Source of the DNA: Gnetum montanum | Lineage: Eukaryota > Streptophyta > Gnetopsida > Gnetales > Gnetaceae | Assembly (NCBI GenBank): GCA_015680685.1 | Contig: MNCI01014239.1 | Location: 34,884-98,883, forward strand | Reading direction: 5' to 3' | Length of the DNA stretch: 64,000 bases | Shown: positions 24,840 through 36,034 of the stretch, piece after piece | Position numbering within the stretch: the first letter of the stretch is position 1 | Layout: every line of letters begins with the position of its first letter | Made by a program: the position numbers and the translations under genes | The notes under the pieces: model-generated | The model's input: the letters and a program-made list of their open reading frames with translations, nothing else | Databases searched by the model: none | What the model was told of the DNA's origin: nothing

Positions 24840-26725
24840 AAGAGACATAAGCTATGCCTATTAATTTGGTAAATAATAATAATAGTATAACTAACCTTTC
24901 AGTCTATACTTTCTTTATAAAGTTTTAAGGTTATAGACCATATCCCATTGATGCCCTTATAGATAGTGGTGTAGAAGTTTCACTTGCTAGATGGAATCTA
25001 ATACCTAATTATTTTATGGAAAATAAAGAAAAGATGCATGTAACTTTCAATACCCAAAAAGTAGCCATGGAATACAAAGCCATGATCCCTATTAGGACAT
25101 CCCAGGGTAAAATCCTGTAGTTAAAAAGTCTACTACTATGAGATTAGATTCTATGATCTCTTGATAGGAACCAATAATCTCCAAGACCTAGAGCCTTATA
25201 TAATAAGGAGATCCTACATATTACTAGCAGGAGAAATATTCTCCAAACAAAATCTTCATAAAAGTAGATTCCAAGCATGGGAATAGAAGAAACTTGCTAA
25301 AATTCAATGGATTGTAAATAATGTTATACAATTAGAAAATGAGTTTAATAAAATAAAGGAAGAACTCTTAAATCTAGCCAATGATGAACCTACTATATTT
25401 AGGCATAAAAGAGAACATTTGTGTAGAATTGAGCTTAAAGACAACATCAAGGTAAAAGAAAAAGCTTGTCACAAAGGCATGCAACCAAACCTAAAGAAAG
25501 AATGTGTTGAAGAGATTCAAACACTCTTGAGTAAAAATTTGATACAACATAGCACTAGCATGTTTACTTGTGCAACCATTTATGTTAATAAAAGAGCAGA
25601 ACAAGTGCCAGGTAAGAAAATGTTAGTGGTAAATTACAAGATGTTAAGTGACCTTATAAAACCTATCCATTATCCTATACCTAATAAGGATAATTTGTTT
25701 TTGAGACTCCTCCATACAAATATTTATTCAAAGTTTGATTTAAACTTTGGTTTCTATTAGATTCAAGTAGAACCATAAGATCATTGGAAAAATACCTTCA
25801 CGATTGCTAGAGGTTTATTTGAATGGAGAGTCTTACCTTTCCACATAAAAACCATACAATATATCTTCCAAAATTGTATGGACTAGAGTTTTAGTAGTTT
25901 TCCATTTATTATGATTTATATTGATGATATCTTAATTATGATAAAAACCCTAAAGAAAGATCTAGAACATTTAGAGACCTTTAGAGAAATAGTAGATGAA
26001 AATGGACTAGTACTATCACCCAAAAAGATTCAACTTGCAAAATATTCTATTGAATTCTTGGATTTATAGGTCACCCAAGGAACCATCATACAACATCCTT
26101 GAATCTATAAGAAAATTTCATGATGAAATCAAGGATAAAACCAAGTTACAAAAATTCTTACGATGCATAAATTATGTATCAAGGTTTTTTAAGAATCTTG
26201 CCAAGGACAAGAAACTATTAAATAAACAAATTAGTCAAAACCCTCCTCCTTGGACTATACAACATACAAATACCATTGTCCAAATTAGGCATCAATGAAA
26301 AAATATTTCAAGATTGTAAATGCCCATAGAATGCACATTAATTTTAGAAATAGATGCCTCTTTAGAATTCTAGGATGTTGCATTGAAAGAAAAAAAGGAC
26401 AATGTAATGAGGATTTGCAATTATGCTTCAGGAAATTTTTTTGATGCATAGTTAAACTATCATAGTACCCATAAGGAGTTATTAGCTATTGTCAAGTGTA
26501 TTATGAAATTTAGGTTATTTTTGCAAAATGTCCATTTTATTATCATAAGTGATCTTAAGCACTTTAATAGATATTAAAGTTCTAGAACCCTTAATAAAAT
26601 TTCTCATATAGGCTCATTATATGGGCATTATATTTAGCTAACTTTGATTTTACTATTGAATATATAGATGGTACTAACAATAGTTTTGTTGATTTCCTAA
26701 CTGGAGAATACCATCTTGCTAACTA
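24840..26725 (+). pseudogene. Endogenous pararetrovirus copy 1: protease, reverse transcriptase, RNase H
   Basis: An aspartic-protease-type IDSG motif lies near 24,958, where a DTG is usual. The longest frame, 25,419-25,760, is the start of the RT. The catalytic YIDD is at 25,917-25,928. RNase H ends in a DFL motif near 26,691, the position of the ADFLSR-type ending in Caulimoviridae. Stops and frameshifts occur throughout. It works with the coat protein upstream in genome replication; this copy cannot do so. Confidence 0.8.
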
Positions 26726-27560
26726 ATCATTTTATGGTTTTTGTTTTGTGTATATAGATTTCCTAAGAGGAGAAGGGTGGAGTCTTAGATCATCTAGATT
26801 TTTAAGATCTTGTAGAACTATGAAATCTTATGTGTTGATCCTTGAACAAGAACAGATTAAGACTTCTAATGAAGAAAATTTCAAAGGCTTTGTAAGAATT
26901 TTAACAAGCCAAGCCCCCTTATTCAATGATTAAAAGCAGTCTTTTTGTTCCTCATTTAGAAGCCTTTTGAAAAATTCCTACAGTTACCTTTGTTGAACTA
27001 TGTCAATTAAATTTTTGAGATCAAACCTTGGAAAACATATTAAAATGGCCTTATTATCAAGCTAGTCCCTATCATGTGTATAAAATAGATATTAATCCAT
27101 AGGGGGATTTCCTTCCTAATGATCTTTTTTTGGGGGTGATGGGGAAAATTCAGTCACTCTTTAATCTATTGCCCTACTTCTTATCCCAGCCATATGTTTC
27201 AACAAAGAAGTGATTATCATGGAGATTATTATTATTATGGACACTATCATGCCAGAGATGGTATTTTGTAGAATATGGAGAAACTCTATATTATTTCTTA
27301 ATCTCCCTTATTAGCAAAAGAGTGAACTAGAATAAACCTTGGGAGGAGGCATTTTATCAAGATATTTATACCAACAAAATCTAGGATGTTAAAGAATGTT
27401 GTAAATAGTATGAAATTTCTCCAAAGACTCTTAATCTAAAAATGCTAAGACTCCAAGATCAAGCATCAATTCCATAATGGTGAACAAGAAGTAACTGATT
27501 ATCTTCTTGAAGAACCATAGTCCCTTGAAAATGTAGAAATTGATTCCTTTAATGATTTGT
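26726..27560 (+). pseudogene. Pararetrovirus copy 1: conserved frame downstream of RNase H
   Basis: About 275 codons follow the RNase H without a promoter-like gap. The longest frame is 26,748-26,933. Nearly the same sequence is kept at 32,086-32,975 in copy 2, including a Tyr/His-rich stretch (near 27,210-27,260). I do not recognise the product. Many members of the family end the polyprotein at RNase H, so this is an extra reading frame or a C-terminal extension. Confidence 0.55.
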
Positions 27561-28380
27561 AAATTTTTTCAGGCATTTGTTGACCAATATGTAAATTATT
27601 GGATCTTACTGTAGATCTACAGTGTAAAAGATAGGATTCCCATCTTATCTCTTTGCTTTTAAGCTATCAGCCACTATGTGTTAGTGTGGTGTGACTCAGA
27701 TGGTACTTTGTAAGGTTGAGAGGTAGTCCCTTTTCCTATATAACTAGGTTTTGGCAAGACTAAGAGGTATTGGAAGAGAAAGATCAGAAGAGCAGTTTAT
27801 TATGCCTTTCAAGGATTCCTATTTTAAGCATTCCTTAGTTGTTTCTCTATTTGTATCTCTAGTTCTTCATGATTCAGTGGGAATAATATGAGCATTGAAG
27901 TTTTATTTCAAATTTCTCTCTATGTTGTAATTACTTATGTGATTTCTGTGAGCATGAGAATTATATTTTCTACAAAAATCATCATGAAAATGACATAAGG
28001 GAGTAGAGTGAAGAGACCTGGGACAAGGATTGGTATTGGAGCTAAGTTAATGTGTTTTATGTGGAGCATGGAAATCATGTAGGGCATAAGGCATCTAGTG
28101 AAGGCTGGTGGAGAAAAAAGAGATAGCAAGTTGTAGTATATTGTCTCCTTGAAGCAACAACATGGTGCAAGATAATAGACCTCTACCAAGTTCTTCTACC
28201 CTTTTTACACATCATTTATCTAAATTCTATATTCTATGTTACAACTAGTACCTAGGCAACACGATATATATCCAATGCACAAGTTAACTCCTCTAGAAAC
28301 TCTATCTTCAATGCATTTCTTGAATGCAAGCTAGAGATTAGTGGCTCAAGGTTTAAACCAGTAGCTCTGTCTTTCTTTTT
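27561..28380 (+). promoter_or_regulatory. Pararetrovirus large intergenic region with promoter (copy 1)
   Basis: No coding signal. CCTATATAAC at 27,735-27,744 is a TATA box at the place expected for the pregenomic RNA promoter. It is preceded by GTGTGACTCAGATGG and followed by a purine-rich start region. Matched by 32,976-33,459 in copy 2. I could not find a clear initiator-Met tRNA primer site. Confidence 0.55.
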
Positions 28381-29071
28381 CCATAAGTGAAGTTAGAAAA
28401 TGGATCATTGATGGGTATAATTATATCCATATTGCTAAATTAGATGTGCATATCCATCCATACTTCAACTATAGACTTAATAATCCTTACTAGGATCACC
28501 TTGGTCGATAAAAGATTCAAGAACTTCAAAGATGATATTATCACTCAGGCCAAAGAACATCTTGAATCTGACACCTTAGTTGTAACTATTTCCAACTTTA
28601 CTCTTTCTTTAAGAGATAGAAATTTATTTAATAGTTTAATGATTATTACTTATATTCTATTAGATATGAAGCAAGGTAGCATGTATGTGATACTAGATAC
28701 TAGATTAGTTTTTAAGTTATTTTAGAATGTTACTATAAAATCACTTTTGCTTTTTGGTGATTAGTTTGTATTAGTTGGAATAAAGAACATAGAGTATTGA
28801 TCCATGATCAACACCAAAGATCTACCAATTCATATACTATATCCACAATTAGATGATATAATAAATGAATTCTATGATCATGTTCTTCCAAAAAGATCTA
28901 AATCAAACCTTGGGAAAAAATATTATAGAGTTTGTCTAAAAACCTCAAAGTTTTCAGAACAAGACCCATTATGTTTAATAGAAGATGGTGAAGCTAGCCA
29001 CAATAGGATCTTACCTCCTATTAAAAACCCTGCTAACCTATTACCTTCTAGAAGAGCTTTCCAAATCCCTT
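28381..29071 (+). pseudogene. Pararetrovirus movement-protein-like region (copy 2)
   Basis: Two frames, 28,444-28,725 and 28,804-29,073, cover a region at the first-gene position after the intergenic region. The pattern (an alternating beta-strand-like stretch around DKRFKNFKDDI and a later ILDTRL) resembles the 30K movement-protein superfamily, whose members open plasmodesmata. It is broken by stops at about 28,726 and by a frame break near 28,480. Assignment is by position and pattern only. Confidence 0.5.
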
Positions 29072-29095
29072 AAACCTAGTGCAAAAATACTTCTA

Positions 29096-31400
29096 AATCT
29101 AAAGACTTAGTATCAATAATAAAAAGAGTCTTCAAAGATCTAGGAATTATTATGGATGTTAGCAAAGTACTTGCATCATCTTCTAAAATGGAACAATCAA
29201 GAAGCCATCCCAAGAACAAATAGATCTTAAAGGAAAACATATTGTTTTAGAATCTACCTTATACTTAGACTTAGACTTAGGAATAGTAACTTAGGTTGAA
29301 ATCATAGTATCATGTCAACATCCTTCTACAGTAAAGTATGATCATCAATATCATTTTGTAGAAAGCAATGCATTACTAAAAATTAGCATAAACACTCAAA
29401 CTAATGGTAAAGTTAATGTCATTGAGGCTCCACCTCCACCATAACCACCAAAAAGTGAAAGAGCTCATTAGTTATTTCAAAAGTTAACTATAGATCCACC
29501 TACACATACTATAAAGATACAAAATGGACAAATGAACAAAAAGGCATAATAATAGGTCAAAATCATAGGACTTACCAAGCTACTATGGAAATTAAAGAAA
29601 AAGTTAAAAATCTCCAAAAATAATGGATCCCTAAAGTAATAGTACAACTCCCTAAACCAACCATTCTTGAATATGGTACAAACACTAATTCTCCTTTACC
29701 CAAATCTAGAAATAAATTCATAGAAAAGGATAAAGGAAAATCCAAGATCAATGTTAATGAAGAATCTTCACAAGCAATGGTTATAGATTTTGATGATTAG
29801 AATATCAAGCTTGATTCAGATGAGAAAGAACTTCTAAGAAGTCCTTAGCTATACACCCAAGTACCTAAGGTGTATCTAGAAGTTTCTTCAAGAATGATTA
29901 GCGAAAAGGATCCAAAATTTGATATGGATGCACTATCTATACCTAAAAGACAAGTTTTCTTAGATTGGATAAATGGTTTCATTGGCCATCAATTTATTCT
30001 TGACAGAAAATCTTCCAAACATGCTATCCAAAATTGTATATTCGATTTTGTTGGCAATCTAAGAAGATGGTGGAACCAAATAGATTTAGACATCAAAAAT
30101 AAGTTGCTAACTACCTTGACTATTTTATTTATGCAATAACTAAGGAGTTTATAGGTAATAAAGTAAATTATATTGACATGTATAGAGATATGTTCCTTAA
30201 GGCTAGATTACATAAAATTCAAAATGTGTTAACATACTTAGATACGATGGAAGAATAGTACTATCATGAGAAAATTATTCATGATTGATCTACTAAGAAA
30301 CATCTTTCAGAAGTGACGTCACAACCATTCTGCAATAAGTATTAAGTAGAAGTAAAACTATTAAATCATTGTATAGATTATATGAGTTTTAGTGCAATTA
30401 GACAACTCATTACTGAAGTAAATAGACATCTGTATCATGATATGAGAGCCCAAGCTCTCATGAAATAGATAGGTCATAAACTTGAAAAGTCCTTTTGCAA
30501 TGATATATGTCTTGAAAATAAATTTGAAGAAACATCGAAATCTTGATGTTGCTCTCATAGACATAAACACAGGAACCATTCAAGAAAAAGATGGGAATGA
30601 AAGTCCTCACTAGCTAAACCATCTAAAGTATTTAGAGGAATGTTTAAATGTCGTTAGCATAAACTCCCAAAGAATGATATTATATGTTTTATTTGTCAAG
30701 GAAATCACTTTGCACATGAATGTTCATGAAGGATAAGCACTCTAGCTAAGTGAATTTCATAGAACATTACAATATTTATGAACAATACTATGATTTTACT
30801 CTTGATCCCTCTAAACCTTTTTCTCCTGGTGATATTTACATTGAATTTGATGAGTACTTGGATTATTATGTTATTGACTCTAACCTGACAATTGCCTCTT
30901 TTGATGAGGGGGTGGGGGAGAGATGTAAATGATTCTGATGATGATGTCTTCTTCTATCACATGAGTAAATGATTAGGCAAATGGCCCTTTAGACGATTAG
31001 AAATCCCTAGGTCTAGACATGCAAAAATATCATCTAGATATAGTGAAGATAATGAATTAGATCCATATGAGAGACCTCTAGACACAACTAATATAGATCC
31101 TATAGAAAGAGATCAAACCTAAAAAATAATAAAATAGTAAGTAGATAGGTTAGAAAAATAGCTAGCTTAAGTCCTTATTGATGACGTAAATAACATAATG
31201 TCTATAAAATGTAAAATCACTAAGAAAAATAAAGATCCAAATGAACAACTAGTCTTGATAGAAGAAAGGTGGTTCAAGTATCTTGAAACATGGAGAGAAT
31301 CAAAGAATGAATTAGAAGAAACCATAGAGCCTAATGTAGAGGACACATCCAGAAGTGAAGAACAAGTCCAAAAGAGACCTCCACTAGATGAGTCCCTCTA
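29096..31400 (+). pseudogene. Pararetrovirus coat protein and linker (copy 2)
   Basis: The frame at 29,870-30,139 has the capsid-core look (a FVGNLRRWWNQ motif near 30,045). The zinc knuckle at 30,688-30,726 keeps all its metal ligands, in CX2CX3HX4C spacing. An acidic region and 31,198-31,401 lead toward the protease. Stops interrupt it in several places. Confidence 0.65.
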
Positions 31401-32085
31401 ATGTACTCAATGGTTAATGTAATTAAGAAAATACATACAATGGATCTCTCAAGAACTCTCTAAACTTGAAAAAATAGAAGAAAGTTATTAGAGAAAAAAA
31501 TATCAAGAAGAGACATAGGCTATGCTTGTTAATTTAGTAAATAATAATAATAGGATAACTAACCTTCCTATATATACTTTCTTTATAAAGTTTGAAGGTT
31601 ATAAACCATACCCCATTGATGCTAGTATAGATAGTGACATAGAAGTTTCACTTTCTAGATGGAATATAACACCCACTTACTTCTGGGAAAAAAAGAAAAG
31701 AAAAGATGTATGTAACTTTCAATACCCAAAAGGTAGCCATAGAATGCAAATCCATGATTCATATTAGGACATCCTAGGGTAAAATCCTATAGTTAAAGAT
31801 TCACCATTATGAGATTAGATCCTATGATCTCCTCATAGGAACTGATAATCTCCAAGACCTAGAGCCTTATATAATAGGGAGATCCTATGTATTACTAGGA
31901 ACAGAAAGATTCTCTAGATAAAATCTTTATAAAAGTATATTCCAAGCATGGAACATTAGATAATTAGAAAATCAATTTAATAAAATAAAGGAATAACTCT
32001 TAAATATGGCCAATGATGATCCTACTATCTTTAGGCATAAAAAAGAACATTGGTTTAGAATCAATCTTAAAGATGAACATCGAGG
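31401..32085 (+). pseudogene. Pararetrovirus protease and RT start, RT-RNase H deleted (copy 2)
   Basis: The protease motif reads IDSD at 31,627-31,638, so the Gly of DTG is lost. The text follows copy 1 up to AACATCGAGG near 32,079, then jumps to the sequence that in copy 1 follows 26,690. About 1.25 kb with the whole RT core and RNase H is missing. Confidence 0.75.
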
Positions 32086-32975
32086 TAATTTCCTAACTCG
32101 AGAATACCATCTTGCTAGCTAATCATTTTATGATTTTTGTTTTCTATATATAGATTTGCTAAGAGTAGAAGGATGGGATCTTAGATCATCTAGATTTTTA
32201 AGATCTTGTAGAACTATGGAATATTATATGCCTATCCTTGAACAAGAACAAATATAAACTTCTAATGAAGAAAATTTTGAATGTTTTGTAAGACTCTTAA
32301 CAAGCCAAGCCCCCTATTCAATAACTAAAAGAAGTCTTTTTGTTTTCCATTTAGAAGCCTTTCCATAAATTGATGTAGTTACTTTTGTTAAACTATGCTA
32401 GTTAAATTTTGGAGATCAAACCTTGGAAAACCTATTAAAATGGCCTTATTATCAACCTAGTTCCTATCATCTATATAAAATAGATATTAATCCATGGGGT
32501 GGGGTTTCCTTCCTAATGACCTTTTTCAGGGATGGTGGGGAAATTTTAGTCACTCTTCAATCTATTACCCCACTTCTTATCCTAGCCATCTGTTTCAATA
32601 AAGAAATGATTATCATGGAGATTATTATTATTTTGGACACTATCATGCCAAGAGATGGTATTTTGTAGAATATGGAGAAACTTCATATTATTTCTGAATC
32701 CCCTTTATTAGCAAAAGGGTCAACTAGAATAAACCTTGGGAGGAGGCATTTTATCAAGATATTTATACCAGAAACATCCATGATGTTATAGAATGTTATA
32801 GATAGGATGCAATTTCTCTAAGCACCCTTAATCTCAAAATGTCAAACTCCAGGATCAAGCATGTATCTCATTAGGATGGACAGGAAGTAACTAATTATCT
32901 TCTTGAAGAACCATAGTCCCCTGATAATGTAGAAATTGATTCCTATGAAGAAAATAACTCTCCTAATGATATATA
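32086..32975 (+). pseudogene. Pararetrovirus copy 2: conserved frame downstream of RNase H
   Basis: Counterpart of 26,726-27,560. The frame 32,423-32,668 keeps a long readable part. The two copies stay alike over the full length, which supports a real ancestral reading frame here. Product unknown. Confidence 0.55.
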
Positions 32976-33459
32976 AAGTTTTTTTGCCATTTTTTGGCCA
33001 ATATGCAAAGTATTGGATCTTATCATAGATCTACAATGTAAAAGATAAGATTCCCATCTTATCTCTTTACTTTTAAGTTATCATCCACTGTGTTAGTGTG
33101 ATATGATTCAGATGGAACTTTGTAACGTCAATAGGTAGTCCCCTCTCTTGTATAACCAAGTTTTGACAAGACTAAGAGGCATTGGAAGAGTAGCTTATAG
33201 CACCTTTCAAGCATTCCTCTTTCAAGCATCCCTTGTTTCTTTGCTTGTATCTCTGGTTCTTCATGATCTAGTGTGAATAATATGAGCATTGAAGTTTTGT
33301 TTCAAATTTCTCTATATGTTGTGGTTACTTACATGATATCTATAAGCATGAGAATCTATATTTCTATGAAAATTATTGTGAAAACAAAATAGGGGAGTGG
33401 AGTGAAGATTTGGGGTGGAGATCTAGGGCAAGGATTTGGTGATGGTGCTCAGTCTAAGT
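32976..33459 (+). promoter_or_regulatory. Pararetrovirus intergenic region with promoter (copy 2)
   Basis: Matches 27,561-28,060. The TATA equivalent is CTTGTATAACC at 33,148-33,158, weaker than in copy 1. Similarity to copy 1 ends near 33,458, where a copia LTR begins. Confidence 0.5.
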
Positions 33460-33727
33460 TGTAAAAGAGTTCTGTATATTTTTTTATTAATAAAATAGCT
33501 CTTCCCTTAAATATTTAGGAAGAGTTTTACAATGGAGTAAGCCATCCATTCTAGAAACTAAATCAACTTAAGAGTTTTGTCTATTTATTATTTTTATCAT
33601 AGTTGTTCTTTTATCTGGGTTAAGTTTTCAATTTTGAACTTTTCATTATGTTCCAATTAGTTGCATTTTTTATTAGGTCTTGATGCACCCTCCTCTTAGT
33701 GTCTTTAACTTTATTAATCAAAAATCA
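33460..33727 (+). repeat. Ty1/copia-type 5' LTR
   Basis: It starts TGTAAAAGAG and ends AAAATCA, directly before an initiator-Met-type primer site. About 268 bp. No 3' partner in the window, so the left border is inferred from the end of the pararetrovirus match. Confidence 0.5.
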
Positions 33728-33747
33728 ACTAGTATTAGAGCTTGGTC
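33728..33747 (+). other. Initiator-Met primer-binding site of copia element
   Basis: CTAGTATTAGAGCTTGGTC is two changes from the usual TGGTATCAGAGC core with the flanking CTTGGTC common in copia elements. Confidence 0.7.
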
Positions 33748-33799
33748 AAAACTTCTTAACTTACTAGTCTAAGTTACATCTTTGAATCCTAGACATGAT

Positions 33800-34950
33800 A
33801 CAAAGCTTCTCCAATAGAGCTTCGTGGTCTAATGGCTTAGATTATCATCTTTGGAAGTTCAAGATAAGAGCATATTTGGTACCTTGTAGTGATGAAGTTT
33901 GATGGATTTATAGTAGAGAACTAATAATCTAATTCATGATGCTCAAGGAATGAAAGCATTCATATGTGGCTTAGACCAAGTTATATGTATGAAGATTATG
34001 AATCTTTAATATGCTATAGAAGTGTGGTAGCATCTTCAGTAATCTATGAAGGAGATGAAAATGTTAAGAAGTTTAAGTTGCTAACTCTTAGAGCTTGATT
34101 TAATGTTTTAAATGGAATAGAATAAAAGCATACATGATTTCTTTAGCCAAGGAGATGAAGTGATGAGTGAGATGACCATGCTTGGTGAAGCTTAATCTAA
34201 GGTTGTAATTTGCCAAAATATTCTATCTATTCTTCCAAGTAGATTCGAATTAAAGTTTTCACTCATGAAAGAAGAAAAATATCTTTCTAGTTTAATAGTA
34301 GAAGAGGTTCATAGTATTCTTTCAAATTTTAAAATTAGAAAAGGTTGAGTAATTATGTCTTGGAACAAGGAGCAAATCACATTTAAGGCTCAAGAAAAGA
34401 AGGACAATAAGAAAAATAAATCATTAACATTATACTTTGATTTCGATGAGAAGAGTACAAATTTGTCTGAAAAGTTCAAGAGAATAAAAAAATGAAGGTT
34501 GGTAAAAAGATTAAAAAAATCCTTTTCTTGCTATTAGTGTGGTAAAACCAATCATACAATAGTAAACTACTTGAAGAAGAAAAGAGATGAAGAGAATCAA
34601 AAGACAAGGATTTGACCAAAAAACACTTAGTACATGTTTAGTATTGAAAGCTTAATTAGCTAAAATACAAAGTTAATTAGAACATTTAGAAATTAGTGTA
34701 GAAATTGAAAATGATAAAGAATACTCTTTTGCTCATTTTTCTTAGGTTAATATTATAATTAATGATTCTAATATTGTTATAGGAGATTTATTTTCATTTT
34801 TAGCTATAATTCAAGATTATGAATAAAATGATGATTTTTTGAATTTTATGTTTAGTAACCCAAGTGAAGAAGAAGATCCTAGTACTTCTTAGATTGTAAG
34901 TTCAAGTGAACATAAAACTAGAGTGAGCTCAATAGATAAAACCAAGACTA
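33800..34950 (+). pseudogene. gag: Ty1/copia gag remnant
   Basis: Blocks typical of copia gag follow in order: DYHLWKFKIRAYL near 33,840, then ILSILPSRFELK near 34,220 with LSSLIVEEVHS after it. A zinc knuckle is at 34,529-34,570, in which the second position is a stop and the last Cys is Tyr. It is interrupted by stops and cut at about 34,950 by the Athila LTR. The pol part is absent. Confidence 0.7.
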
Positions 34951-35831
34951 CATATGAAGAAGTATCCAATGCTCAACCATACAAGATACGAGTGTTCACG
35001 CATGATCCTGTTTGAATTCCATAGATAAGGCAATGTGACTATGCAAGTAATTGGTTAGAGTTCATGATCATTGTGTTCCCATGTAAGCTAGTAAATTCAA
35101 TGTGTATGGTTTAACTCATGATGAGGTATATGATAGATGATGTTTTATTGGCCATATTACACCTAGTGAACATGAAGTAAATGGAATAGTTTCTAAATCT
35201 AAGTGATAGTAGACAAATCTAATCTAGCCTATGAAATGAGTAGCTAGTTTTGACTTTTCATTTACATCTTAGACTTCATGTAACTACTATTAGGCTTACC
35301 AAGTACCATACTACTAGGTGTACCAAGTGATAGTACTAGTAGGTTACCAAGCAGCTACACTTAAGTGCTTAAGATTAGTCGTACTCATTTTGCATAATGA
35401 TAGTAATGGTAAAGTACATAGAAAGTAAATTAGTAACCATAAAAATAGTAAACATTAAACTAAATCAAAGTAAAAATAAAAATAAGTGCTACTACAATGA
35501 TCAAAAGTAATCTTGATCTTTATTTTTGATAATGTAATGTGTCCAAGTACATCACACTTATATAAAGACTCCGTTCAACCACTTAACACTGCACTGCAAG
35601 CACACATTGCTAAATACTAAAAGTTAAAATTATGAAAACAAATTGAAAGAGTTATGCTACTATGTTATGAAATCTATAGTGGATCCGTATGCCTAAGTGT
35701 TGCTTTTATAGGATGACACGCACCCTACAATATCATTTATACAGTAATGTATCATGAGATATGATATCGAATCTATGAAATCATAGATAAGATATCATAG
35801 TATCATTATGATGAAATTTTTGACTTTATCA
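34951..35831 (-). repeat. Athila 3' LTR of the outermost nested element (copy A)
   Basis: On the - strand it starts TGATAAAG at 35,831, preceded by the purine-rich GTGAGGGTA, and runs to about 34,951. Its end aligns with ..GGTTGGGCATAGGGGTACCTC.. of the other LTRs, but the last CTCATCA is not readable. A TATA-like TATAAAAG is near 35,705. Confidence 0.65.
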
Positions 35832-36034
35832 TACCCTCACAACTAACTAAAAACTTTTCCTTGAGTTTAAAAAAATGAGAATAGAATCCCATACAAAATT
35901 GGGAGGTAGATTTACATAACACTAACTACTCTATACATGACTCTTGAATATAGTAGTGGTTTTTTACACAAATGACACATTCATGACATAAAATTTTTAA
36001 TAAAAACCAAAACTTGGTAAAGCTTGATGTTGCC

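Noticed and set aside
27561-28380. tRNA-Met primer site for the pararetrovirus
   Set aside because: No convincing match to TGGTATCAGAGC in either intergenic region; AGATCAGAAGAGC near 27,790 is too weak.
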